The notes: generated from the letters alone by a model not told the origin. 6,184 nt of DNA from an uncultured Collinsella sp. (GCA_902494855.1 CABUVC010000099.1:1-6184); one strand, 5' to 3'. Positions 1 through 5,549 are shown, numbered from the stretch's first letter. A program made the numbers and translations.

Positions 1-706
1 TGATATTGGCGTCGTCGAGGTCAGCCGTGGCGGCCTCGTAGGCAATATTGACCGGATGCGTCAGAGGAAGATTCCAGACCGGGAAGGTCTCGAATTTGGC
101 ATAGCCGGCGGCCGTGCCATGCTTGTGCTCGTGATAGAGCTGAGACAGGCAGGTGGCAAGCTTGCCCGAGCCAGGACCGGGGGCAGTGACCACGACGAGC
201 GGTCGGGTGGTCTCGACAAACTCGTTCTTGCCGTAGCCATCATCGGACACGATCAGATCGACATCGTGCGGGTAGCCCTCGATGGGATAGTGCAGCTTGG
301 CAGGAATGCCGAGCGCGTTCAGGCGGTTGCGGAACACATCGGCAGCAGGCTGGCCGGCGTACTGGGTGATGACCACAGCCGCGACGGCAAAGCCGTTGCC
401 GCGGAACAAGTCAACCAGGCGCAGCACATCCTCGTCATAGGTAATGCCAAGGTCACCACGAGCCTTGTTTTTCTCGATGTGGTTCGCGTTGATCGCGATG
501 ATAACCTCGACATCGTCGGCGATGCTCTTGAGCATGCGGAACTTGCTGTCCGGTTCAAAACCCGGCAGCACGCGGCTCGCATGATAGTCATCGAACAGCT
601 TACCGCCAAACTCCAAATAGAGCTTGCCACCAAACTGTGAGATGCGCTCCTTAATGTGAGCAGCCTGCAGCTCGATATACTTCGCGTTGTCGAAACCCTG
701 GCGCAT
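1..706 (-). CDS. DUF1846 family protein, C-terminus cut off by window edge
   Basis: The first 235 residues of a DUF1846-type protein are visible; family members are usually around 500 residues, so about half is missing beyond the left edge. The conserved family signature is clear: a glycine-rich, P-loop-like GPGSGK at residues 177-182 followed by LATCLSQLYHE, then GYAKFETFPVWNLPL (201-215) and HPVNIAYEAATADLDD (217-232). The N-terminal half includes AINANHIEKNKARGDLGITYDEDVLRLVD. The biochemical function of the family is not established, and the GPGSGK loop only suggests nucleotide or phosphate binding. No signal peptide or membrane segment is seen, so it is probably cytoplasmic. The start ATG (704-706) is preceded by GGGAG with a 6-nt gap, and a TATAAT box lies 40 bp upstream. 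It probably has its own promoter and is not part of the arginine operon. Family assignment is confident; function is unknown. Confidence 0.9.
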   Translation of the reverse strand, partial: MRQGFDNAKYIELQAAHIKERISQFGGKLYLEFGGKLFDDYHASRVLPGFEPDSKFRMLKSIADDVEVIIAINANHIEKNKARGDLGITYDEDVLRLVDLFRGNGFAVAAVVITQYAGQPAADVFRNRLNALGIPAKLHYPIEGYPHDVDLIVSDDGYGKNEFVETTRPLVVVTAPGPGSGKLATCLSQLYHEHKHGTAAGYAKFETFPVWNLPLTHPVNIAYEAATADLDDANI

Positions 707-745
707 ATATGGCTCCCGTCCCGTTTCCATTTAATGTTCTAGGCG

Positions 746-751
746 ATTATA
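746..751 (-). promoter_or_regulatory. -10 box (TATAAT) of the DUF1846 gene
   Basis: On the minus strand a perfect TATAAT lies 39 nt before the ATG at 706, giving an expected start of transcription near 739 and a short leader of about 33 nt. The -35 region at 17-18 bp spacing is G-rich and does not resemble TTGACA, so either an activator is needed or the -10 element dominates. Confidence 0.5.
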
Positions 752-831
752 ACGGAGCCCGCCCTCCCCGATACCCAGACCATCAACAGGCACCAACCAA
801 ACATCCGTCAAACCTCTTGTCGGACATATTT

Positions 832-860
832 GGTGCAAACTAACCTGACCCCATTGCACC
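832..860. repeat. REP-like hairpin with GGGGTCAGGTT core
   Basis: Perfect 7-bp arms GGTGCAA (832-838) and TTGCACC (854-860) flank a 15-bp non-palindromic centre. Read on the minus strand the arm is followed by TGGGGTCAGGTTAG. A GGGGTCAGG core in a short hairpin resembles repeats found beside REP-associated tyrosine transposases (RAYT, IS200-like) in many bacteria; that resemblance is from memory and no transposase gene is present here. It lies between the DUF1846 promoter and the larger hairpin cluster and may mark one end of a dispersed element. Confidence 0.4.
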
Positions 861-912
861 GCCCCATAACACCAACAATGGCAGCGCCGCAGGTGGAGCA
901 AAAGTCAGCGAA

Positions 913-1008
913 AGCCCGCCAGAGCGAGCAAGGTGACGTGAAAGAGGAGGGCATAGGCCTTTTGGCCATGCCCGACGATTGAACGTCAGATTGCCGCTCT
1001 GGCGGGCT
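913..1008. repeat. Large nested inverted repeat with 14-bp perfect outer stem
   Basis: The outer arms 913-926 (AGCCCGCCAGAGCG) and 995-1008 are exact reverse complements. Inside, TGACGT (934-939) pairs with ACGTCA (983-988). The apical stem joins GGGCAT (949-954) to ATGCCC (968-973) and GGCC (956-959) to GGCC (964-967), with one bulged A and a 4-nt loop. Three stems nested in the right order within 96 bp give a long rod-like hairpin. On the minus strand the outer stem is followed by TTTCGCTGACTTTT, so it may also act as a terminator for the carrier transcript. Confidence 0.7.
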
Positions 1009-1022
1009 CGCAGCGTCGAGTG

Positions 1023-1050
1023 GTTCCGGCGTTTGGTAAAACGCCGGAAC
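1023..1050. repeat. 12-bp perfect hairpin with 4-nt loop
   Basis: Arms GTTCCGGCGTTT (1023-1034) and AAACGCCGGAAC (1039-1050) pair perfectly around GGTA. There is no T-tract on either side, so it is not a classical intrinsic terminator. It is the most stable simple hairpin of the cluster downstream of the carrier gene. Confidence 0.75.
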
Positions 1051-1058
1051 ACAAGAGC

Positions 1059-1089
1059 GCCCCCTCCCGCGCACGGAACGGAAGGGGGC
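1059..1089. repeat. 7-bp GC-rich hairpin
   Basis: Arms GCCCCCT (1059-1065) and AGGGGGC (1083-1089) pair perfectly. A smaller CCG/CGG stem (1067-1069 with 1074-1076) can form within the loop. It is part of the 832-1191 hairpin series. Confidence 0.5.
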
Positions 1090-1100
1090 TAAAGGTAGGA

Positions 1101-1132
1101 GTCTACCGGTGGGTTTACCCCACCGGACAGAC
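1101..1132. repeat. Hairpin with 8-bp core stem plus 4-bp outer stem
   Basis: The core arms CCGGTGGG (1106-1113) and CCCACCGG (1119-1126) are perfect around TTTAC (GTAAA on the minus strand). An outer GTCT (1101-1104) pairs with AGAC (1129-1132) across a small asymmetric internal loop. It is not followed by a T-run on the minus strand. An alternative fold pairs GACGAT (1130-1135) with ATCGTC (1157-1162), so this hairpin and its neighbour might exchange partners. Confidence 0.6.
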
Positions 1133-1143
1133 GATGACCAGGT

Positions 1144-1191
1144 GATCCTCTACAGGATCGTCAAGGTTTCCGTGGGGTACCCGTTGGGTAC
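1144..1191. repeat. Two short hairpins directly after the carrier stop codon
   Basis: GATCCT (1144-1149) pairs with AGGATC (1154-1159) around a 4-nt loop. GTACCC (1177-1182) pairs with GGGTAC (1186-1191) around 3 nt, abutting the TAA at 1192-1194. Neither is followed by T residues on the minus strand. Each alone would be unremarkable; they count because they continue the hairpin series. Confidence 0.5.
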
Positions 1192-2670
1192 TTAGATCAA
1201 CACGCAGGCGACGGTCAGGATGACGGCGCAGACGACGGAGAGCGCGACGATGAGCTTAAGGGCAAACTTGAGCCAGGTCGTCCACTCGATCTTGGCCAGG
1301 GCGAGACCGCCCATGATGGCGCCGGAGGTCGGGGTGAATAGGTTCACGACACCGATGGCGGCGGAGAAGATCATGACCATGACCTCAGGCGAGAAGCCGA
1401 GCTTAACAGCCAGCGGTCCCATGATGGGCATGGAGACGGTGGCCATACCGGAGGTCGAGGGGATCAGGAAGGACAGGCCGAAGTAGACCAGGAAGCTCAT
1501 GGGAGCGAAGATCACGCCGGACAGGCCAGCCAGGGCATTGGCGGCAGCGTCGAGGACGAAGACATCGAGGCCGGTGTTAGCCATGAGGACGGAGATACCA
1601 CGGGCGAGGGCGATGACGAGAACAACGGACATCATGTCGGCAGCGCCGGTGATGAAGGTGTTAACGATCTGCTTCTCGGACAGGCCACCGATGATACCGA
1701 TCAGGACGGCCATGAGGAAGAACCAGGTGGAAGCCTCGTCGAAGTACCACTGGCCAATGGGCAGGCCGGTGATCAGGGCAGACCAGCCCTGGACGACGGC
1801 GTTACCGTCGGCGTCGTAGACAGCGCCAGCGTCGAAGAAGTTGGCGACGCCCTCGTTGAGGTCGGCCAGCGGAATGAAGCCGACGATCATGACGACGAAG
1901 GTGAAGGCGAAGGCGATCAGAACACCCTTCTGACGACCGGTGAGCTTGACCTCCTTGTGGACCTCGGAAGCAGCCTTGCCGTGAGCCTCTTCGGCGTCCT
2001 TGAGCTCCTGCATCGACAGGATGGTGGAACCCTTGTCAGCCTTGACCTTCTTGGCATAGTTCATCACGAAGACGATGGACATAGCGGTAGTGACAATCCA
2101 CAGGACGGCACCGAGGCCGATGATGATGGACTGGTTGACCTCAATGCCAACGCCGGTCAGAGCGTCGACGGCAGCGCCGACGGCGAACGGGTTAACCGTG
2201 GAGCCCAGGCAGCCGCAGCCAGCGCCGAGCAGGACGGTAGCGGCACCGACCATGGGGTCGAAGCCAGCAGCCATCATGGTAGCGGCGAGCAGGGCGTAGA
2301 AGGGAACGGTCTCCTCGCACATACCATAGGTGGTACCACCGAGGGAGAAAATGAGCATAAGGACAGGAACGAGCATGATCTCGTTGCCCTTAAGCTTCTG
2401 CACCAGAACGGCGATGCCGTTGTCCAGGGCGCCGGTCTCGGTCATCATACCGAGGAAGCCGCCCAGGATCATAACGAAGAGGCAGACGGGCAGAGCGTCA
2501 GCGAAGCCCTTAATCGGGGCGGTGCAGAAATCGCTCAGACGGGCGGCAGTAACCGCGCCGCCGGACGTGCCGGAGACGATAACGGTAATCACTGCGACAA
2601 TTGCCAGCAGAGCAAGAAGAATGGTGAACGATGAAGGCATACCGCGCTTTTTCTTAGCGGTCTCAGTCAT
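1192..2670 (-). CDS. arcD: YfcC/DcuC-family carrier, probable arginine/ornithine antiporter
   Basis: A 492-residue integral membrane protein of the YfcC/DcuC superfamily (C4-dicarboxylate anaerobic carrier type). Hydrophobic segments cover about 13-33, 60-80, 99-116, 120-137, 142-167, 181-203, 249-268, 315-331, 345-366, 383-405, 411-445 and 466-492. A charged cytoplasmic-type stretch (205-248) separates the halves. Family motifs are SLGGTTYGMCEETVPFYALL (109-128), GSTVNPFA (156-163), IPSTSGMATVSMPIMGPLA (403-421) and LFTPTSGAIMGGLALAKIEW (444-463). Streptococcal ArcD arginine/ornithine exchangers belong to this superfamily, and the position behind arcA-arcB makes that role likely. This is inference from context, since YfcC proteins elsewhere have unknown or other substrates. 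The chosen ATG at 2670 has AAGGGGGG 8 nt upstream; the in-frame ATGs at 2697 and 2679 lack proper spacing. The gene probably follows arcB in one transcript with partial termination. Confidence 0.85.
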   Translation of the reverse strand: MTETAKKKRGMPSSFTILLALLAIVAVITVIVSGTSGGAVTAARLSDFCTAPIKGFADALPVCLFVMILGGFLGMMTETGALDNGIAVLVQKLKGNEIMLVPVLMLIFSLGGTTYGMCEETVPFYALLAATMMAAGFDPMVGAATVLLGAGCGCLGSTVNPFAVGAAVDALTGVGIEVNQSIIIGLGAVLWIVTTAMSIVFVMNYAKKVKADKGSTILSMQELKDAEEAHGKAASEVHKEVKLTGRQKGVLIAFAFTFVVMIVGFIPLADLNEGVANFFDAGAVYDADGNAVVQGWSALITGLPIGQWYFDEASTWFFLMAVLIGIIGGLSEKQIVNTFITGAADMMSVVLVIALARGISVLMANTGLDVFVLDAAANALAGLSGVIFAPMSFLVYFGLSFLIPSTSGMATVSMPIMGPLAVKLGFSPEVMVMIFSAAIGVVNLFTPTSGAIMGGLALAKIEWTTWLKFALKLIVALSVVCAVILTVACVLI

Positions 2671-2755
2671 AGTTCTCATCCCCCCTTCATAAATCATTTA
2701 ACTTTCTCGTGCGAAGCGGATCTTCCGTGCCGTGCCCACCGCCCGACGCGAGATA

Positions 2756-2765
2756 TTTACCAGAC
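2756..2765 (-). promoter_or_regulatory. Decamer shared with the arcA upstream region
   Basis: GTCTGGTAAA on the minus strand here is identical to 5542-5551 upstream of arcA. The 8-mer CTGGTAAA also occurs at 5524-5531 in the opposite orientation as the partner arm of a palindrome. The site lies 85 bp before the carrier start. It could be a shared operator half-site, but a chance match of ten bases between two chosen intergenic regions cannot be excluded. Confidence 0.25.
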
Positions 2766-2770
2766 AAAGC

Positions 2771-2802
2771 CGCTCGGGGTGTGCAGCAAGACACCCCGAG
2801 CG
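2771..2802 (-). terminator. Hairpin terminator after arcB (weak T-tract)
   Basis: Perfect 12-bp arms CGCTCGGGGTGT (2771-2782) and ACACCCCGAGCG (2791-2802) enclose an 8-nt loop, 15 nt after the arcB stop. On the minus strand the stem is followed by GCTTTGTCTGG, a poor T-tract. This fits leaky termination or a 3'-end stabiliser that sets the carrier at a lower level than arcAB, rather than a full stop. Confidence 0.65.
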
Positions 2803-2817
2803 AGATGCTAGATGCTC

Positions 2818-3813
2818 TTACTTGAGCGTGGCGTACATGACAGCCTTGATGGTGTGCATGCGGTTCTCGGCCTCGTCGAAGACCTTGGAAGCGGGGCTCT
2901 CGAAGACCTCGTCGGTGACCTCCTGCTCGGTGATGCCGAACTGCTCGCACTTCTCGGCGCCAATGGTGGTGTTGGTGTCGTGGAAGCTGGGCAGGCAGTG
3001 CAGGAAGATGGCACCCGGGTTGGCCATAGCCATGACCTCGGAGGTAACGCGATACGGGGTGAGCTGAGCGATGCGCTCGGCCCAGACCTCGTCGGGCTCG
3101 CCCATGGAGACCCACACGTCGGTGTAGATAACGTCGGCACCGGTGACGCCGTCCTTGACGTCGGTGGTCAGCTTGATGGTGCAGCCGTTGGCCTCGGCGA
3201 TGGGCTTGCAGGCCTCGATGACGTCGTCGGCGGGCATGCACTCCTCGGGGCCGCAGGCCACGAAGTTCATGCCGAGCTTGGAGCAGACGACCATGAGGGA
3301 GCGAGCAACGTTGTTCTTGCAGTCGCCCATGAAGACGAGGGTCTTGCCCTTGATGTCGTAGTTGAAGTTCTCCTGGACGGTCAGGATGTCGGCGAGCATC
3401 TGGGTGGGATGCCACTCAGTGGTCAGGCCGTTCCACACGGGCACGCCGGACTTAGCAGCGAGCTCCTCGACGTCGTCCTGGGCAAAGCCACGGAACTCGA
3501 TGCCGTCATACATGCGGCCGAGAACGCGGGCAGTGTCCTCGATGGACTCCTTCTTGCCCATCTGCGACGAACCCGGATCGAGGTAGGTCACGCCCATGCC
3601 CAGGTCCATGCCGCCGACCTCGAAGGCGCAGCGGGTACGAGTGGAGGTCTTCTGGAAGAGCAGAACGATGTTCTTGCCCTCGAGATAGCGATGCGGAACG
3701 CCAGCGCGCTTCATATCCTTGAAGTTCTTGGAGAGCTTGAGCAGGTACTCGATCTCCTCGGTGGTGAGGTCGAGAAGCTTGAGGAAGCTACGGCCGGAGA
3801 GGTTAACACCCAT
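2818..3813 (-). CDS. arcB: Ornithine carbamoyltransferase (probably catabolic)
   Basis: A 331-residue cytoplasmic enzyme of the aspartate/ornithine carbamoyltransferase family, full length. The carbamoyl-phosphate loop is STRTR (57-61), with HPTQ at 135-138. The ornithine-binding segment is DVWVSMGE (232-239), and HCLPSFHD (272-279) carries the family's conserved Cys/Leu/Pro. The C-terminus MHTIKAVMYATLK is typical. Placement directly after arcA suggests the catabolic direction: phosphorolysis of citrulline to ornithine and carbamoyl phosphate. Sequence alone does not separate catabolic ArcB from anabolic ArgF, so an argF label would be equally usual. The ATG at 3813 has AAAGGA 8 nt upstream. 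The gene contains no TTA, CTA or TCA codons, as far as the uninterrupted in-register reverse frame shows, which is consistent with high expression. It is separated from arcA by 105 bp containing two hairpins. Confidence 0.95.
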   Translation of the reverse strand: MGVNLSGRSFLKLLDLTTEEIEYLLKLSKNFKDMKRAGVPHRYLEGKNIVLLFQKTSTRTRCAFEVGGMDLGMGVTYLDPGSSQMGKKESIEDTARVLGRMYDGIEFRGFAQDDVEELAAKSGVPVWNGLTTEWHPTQMLADILTVQENFNYDIKGKTLVFMGDCKNNVARSLMVVCSKLGMNFVACGPEECMPADDVIEACKPIAEANGCTIKLTTDVKDGVTGADVIYTDVWVSMGEPDEVWAERIAQLTPYRVTSEVMAMANPGAIFLHCLPSFHDTNTTIGAEKCEQFGITEQEVTDEVFESPASKVFDEAENRMHTIKAVMYATLK

Positions 3814-3858
3814 GGTTCGATTCCTTTCGAAGAAATGAATTACGTAAATATTAGTGTT

Positions 3859-3906
3859 GCCCGTTTAACGGGCGAAGCCGGTGCGGTTGTAGGGGGACCG
3901 CACCGG
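3859..3906. repeat. Two intercistronic stem-loops between arcA and arcB
   Basis: CCGGTGCGGT (3878-3887) pairs perfectly with ACCGCACCGG (3897-3906) around a 9-nt loop, starting 12 nt after the arcA stop on the minus strand. Next is GCCCGTT (3859-3865) with AACGGGC (3867-3873), in practice a 5-bp stem with a 5-nt loop. Neither is followed by a T-run, so read-through into arcB is expected. They may instead serve as an RNA-processing or stabilising element allowing unequal arcA and arcB levels. Confidence 0.6.
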
Positions 3907-3918
3907 AAACGGAAAGAC

Positions 3919-5160
3919 TTAGAGGTCCTCGCGCCAGAAGGGCATGCTCATGCAGCGCGGGCCGCCGCGGCCGCGGGAGAGCTCGGCGGAGGGCACGACG
4001 AGAAGGTCCAGGCCCTCCTTGTACAGCACGTCGTTGGTGACGGTGTTGCGGGCGTAGACGCAGATCTTGCCGGGCTCGACGCACAGGGTGTTGGAGCCGT
4101 CGTTCCACTGCTCGCGGGAGGCCGCGATCGGGTCGCCGCCGCCGCAGGGGATCAGCTTGACCTGGTCGACGCCGGTGGCGTCCTCCAGGACGTGCTCGAG
4201 GGTGTCCTCGATCAGGCGGATGTTCACGTCGCCCGGGTTCTTGCCGGCGGTCAGCTCGTAGACGCGCAGGGTGCCCATGATGGCGGGGTGGATCGTGAAC
4301 TTATCGACGTCGATCTGGGTGAAGACCGTGTCGAGGTGCATGAAGGCGCGGGAGACCGGGATGTCGAAGGCCAGGATGCGCTCGACCTTGGAGTCGGAGT
4401 TCCAGAAGATGTTCTGGGCCATGACGTCGATCGCGGCGGCCTGGGTGCGCTGGGAGATGCCGACGGCGAGGGTCTTCTCGTTGATGTTCAGCACGTCGCC
4501 GCCCTCGGTGTGGAACTGGCAGTCGCGGCGGAAGTACAGCGAGACGTCCTTGTAGTCGGGGTGGTACTTGAAGACGTACTTGCCGTACAGGGTCTCGCGG
4601 TTGCGGGTGACCGAGTACATGCGGTTGAGGTTGACGCCCTCGCCGACGACCGCGAACGGGTCGCGGGTGAAGTAGAGGTTGGGCATCGGGTCGATGATCA
4701 GGTCGGACTCGGACTCGGAGTTGACCAGGGAGTCGAGGGTCGTGGAGGCCGTGAGGGGCATGTCGATCTCGGACTTGGTCATGCCGGCCATGGTCTTCTT
4801 GACGAACTCGAGGTTGTCCTCGATGGAGTCCAGCTTCTCGCGGACGATCTGCGGCATGTGCTGGCCGCGGATGCCGGCCTCGGCGATGTACTGGTCGGTG
4901 AACTCGGCGCGGGCGCCGGGGACCTGGTCGAACACCTCGGCGACGAGGTTCTCGAGATAGAGGACCTCCACGCCCTGGTCCCTCAGGATCTGGGCGAAGG
5001 TGTCGTGCTCCTGCTGCGCGACCTCCAGGAACGGGACGTCGTCGAACAGGAGTCGCTCGAGCTCGTCGGGCGGCAGGTTGAGGAGCTCGTCGCCGGGACG
5101 GTGCAGGCAGACCTTCCTGAGCTTGCCGATCTCGGAAGGCACGTGCAGACCTTTCGTCAT
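3919..5160 (-). CDS. arcA: Arginine deiminase
   Basis: A 413-residue enzyme of normal family length that hydrolyses L-arginine to L-citrulline and ammonia, the first step of the ADI pathway. The family hallmarks are intact: N-terminal HVPSEIGKLRKVCLHRPGDEL (6-26), PNLYFTRDPF (160-169, catalytic Asp167), TEGGD (218-222, Glu219), MHLDT (274-278, His275 and Asp277), IPCGGGDP (337-344), and the nucleophile Cys403 in GRGGPRCMSMPF near the C-terminus. No signal or membrane segment is present. The only plausible start is the ATG at 5160, because the family motif begins at residue 6. An AGGAGG ends just 2 nt before it, and AAAGG lies 9-10 nt before it, so the ribosome site is unusually tight or uses the second element. 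The gene appears more G+C-rich than arcB and the carrier. It is preceded by a long AT-rich control region and followed by arcB, which uses its product. Confidence 0.97.
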   Translation of the reverse strand: MTKGLHVPSEIGKLRKVCLHRPGDELLNLPPDELERLLFDDVPFLEVAQQEHDTFAQILRDQGVEVLYLENLVAEVFDQVPGARAEFTDQYIAEAGIRGQHMPQIVREKLDSIEDNLEFVKKTMAGMTKSEIDMPLTASTTLDSLVNSESESDLIIDPMPNLYFTRDPFAVVGEGVNLNRMYSVTRNRETLYGKYVFKYHPDYKDVSLYFRRDCQFHTEGGDVLNINEKTLAVGISQRTQAAAIDVMAQNIFWNSDSKVERILAFDIPVSRAFMHLDTVFTQIDVDKFTIHPAIMGTLRVYELTAGKNPGDVNIRLIEDTLEHVLEDATGVDQVKLIPCGGGDPIAASREQWNDGSNTLCVEPGKICVYARNTVTNDVLYKEGLDLLVVPSAELSRGRGGPRCMSMPFWREDL

Positions 5161-5162
5161 GG

Positions 5163-5172
5163 CCTCCTACCT
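5163..5172 (-). promoter_or_regulatory. Ribosome binding site of arcA, tight spacing
   Basis: The minus strand reads AAGGTAGGAGGCCATG. The perfect AGGAGG (5163-5168) leaves only 2 nt before ATG, whereas the partial AAGG (5170-5173 area) gives about 9 nt. A GGCCCT/AGGGCC hairpin lies just upstream (5181-5196). Confidence 0.5.
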
Positions 5173-5180
5173 TTCTTTCG

Positions 5181-5196
5181 GGCCCTTGTCAGGGCC
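5181..5196 (-). promoter_or_regulatory. 5'UTR hairpin close to the arcA ribosome site
   Basis: GGCCCT (5181-5186) and AGGGCC (5191-5196) form a perfect 6-bp stem with a 4-nt loop, 12 nt upstream of the AGGAGG. It may protect the mRNA 5' region or influence initiation. It does not sequester the Shine-Dalgarno itself. Confidence 0.4.
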
Positions 5197-5242
5197 GATT
5201 CGTTAGCGCCCCTCCGTGTGAGGCGTTATTGCTGACGACATA

Positions 5243-5271
5243 TTTATATCCAAAATCAGCTCATACTTCCA
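5243..5271 (-). promoter_or_regulatory. Candidate arcA promoter
   Basis: On the minus strand a TATAAA -10 box (5243-5248) lies about 85 bp before the arcA ATG. At 17-bp spacing the -35 position (5266-5271) reads TGGAAG, matching TTGACA at only three of six positions. A weak -35 just 8 bp downstream of a LytTR-type repeat pair is the usual layout of an activator-dependent promoter. A second, weaker candidate is TTGAAA (5376-5381) with TAAATA (5355-5360) at 15-bp spacing. Confidence 0.4.
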
Positions 5272-5279
5272 CCTTGCCC

Positions 5280-5309
5280 CCGAACGGTTTTTTATAGGGG
5301 GTGAACGGC
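5280..5309 (-). promoter_or_regulatory. LytTR-type direct repeat pair, promoter-proximal
   Basis: On the minus strand GCCGTTCAC (5301-5309) and ACCGTTCGG (5280-5288) are direct repeats with a 12-bp spacer, a 21-bp period. The known consensus for LytTR-domain regulators is [TA][AC][CA]GTTN[AG][TG] repeated with 12-13 bp between. The second copy fits all eight constrained positions, the first fits six. The pair ends 8 bp upstream of the weak -35 element of arcA, where an activator would be expected. Confidence 0.5.
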
Positions 5310-5444
5310 ATACACATATACTTCACGCATGGCACACTTCATCTTAATAAAGCGTATTTACGTGCTTAAACGCGTTTTCAATCCTAAAATCAAATGGAAC
5401 TAAACTTTGCTAAACCACCCTCATATTGCATATTTCCAATAAAG

Positions 5445-5462
5445 CTATGAATAGAATTAGCG
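5445..5462. promoter_or_regulatory. Weak ARG-box-like site
   Basis: CTATGAATAGAATTAG matches the Bacillus-type ARG box core (ATGAATAAAAATKC) at 10 of 14 positions. ArgR-family hexamers normally bind paired boxes, and the better site lies about 40 bp away, so it is noted as a possible partner only. Confidence 0.25.
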
Positions 5463-5483
5463 GTTCATACCGTGTCTCAACCA

Positions 5484-5501
5484 TTTTCATTTTTATTCAG
5501 A
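5484..5501 (-). promoter_or_regulatory. ARG box candidate (ArgR/AhrC site)
   Basis: The minus strand reads TCTGAATAAAAATGAAAA, which matches the Bacillus-type ARG-box consensus CATGAATAAAAATKCAAK at 14 of 18 positions, including the run TGAATAAAAATG. ArgR/AhrC proteins activate ADI operons in several Firmicutes, so an arginine-sensing site before arcA makes sense. It lies about 250 bp from the best promoter candidate, which is far unless transcription starts further upstream. Confidence 0.4.
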
Positions 5502-5523
5502 AAAAAGTTTGTCCTATTCATTT

Positions 5524-5549
5524 CTGGTAAATTAATTACCGTTTACCAG
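5524..5549. promoter_or_regulatory. Palindromic operator-like site
   Basis: CTGGTAAA (5524-5531) and TTTACCAG (5542-5549) are perfect inverted repeats with a 10-bp centre. A tighter GGTAA (5526-5530) / TTACC (5536-5540) symmetry is nested on the same left arm. It overlaps the distal LytTR-type repeat, so the two sites could compete. The arm recurs before the carrier gene at 2756-2763. Confidence 0.4.

Larger units (their letters stand above)
707..1191. other. 485-bp gene-free region rich in inverted repeats
   Basis: No open frame here has family features. Two overlapping minus-strand frames (808-1074 and 840-1052) consist of low-information, repeat-driven residues. What stands out is base pairing: hairpins at 832-860, 913-1008 (nested), 1023-1050, 1059-1089, 1101-1132, 1144-1159 and 1177-1191, covering most of 832-1191. 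The series begins immediately after the stop codon of the carrier gene. On the minus strand several loops are purine-rich (AAAA in the 913-1008 element, GTAAA in 1106-1126), which favours transcription in that direction as a 3'UTR or separate RNA, although a dispersed repeat mosaic is equally possible. I found no RNase P, tmRNA, SRP or 6S signature. The 707-800 part holds the promoter and leader of the DUF1846 gene. Confidence 0.55.

Noticed and set aside
56..640. Plus-strand frame opposite the DUF1846 gene
   Set aside because: It is the in-register mirror of a conserved protein on the other strand.
808..1074. Small minus-strand frames (808-1074 and 840-1052) in the hairpin region
   Set aside because: They overlap each other in different frames, run through the inverted repeats, show no domain and have no convincing ribosome site; repeat structure explains them better.
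832..1191. RNase P, tmRNA, SRP or 6S RNA in the hairpin region
   Set aside because: The size would suit RNase P RNA, but none of the conserved sequence cores of these RNAs is present on either strand.
1957..2634. Plus-strand frame opposite the carrier gene, rich in Gly, Asp, His and Glu
   Set aside because: It is the in-register mirror of membrane-protein codons, with no features of its own.
2687..3415. Minus-strand frame overlapping arcB, Arg/His-rich product
   Set aside because: It is a shifted-frame shadow of arcB; the arcB frame carries STRTR, HCLP and the rest of the family signature.
2812..5235. An 807-codon open frame on the plus strand spanning arcB, the gap and most of arcA
   Set aside because: It is in exact register with the codons of arcA and arcB, so it stays open because those genes avoid TTA, CTA and TCA codons. 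Its product is a Val/Leu/Gly/Asp/His-rich mirror with no domain, and both minus-strand genes have intact catalytic motifs.
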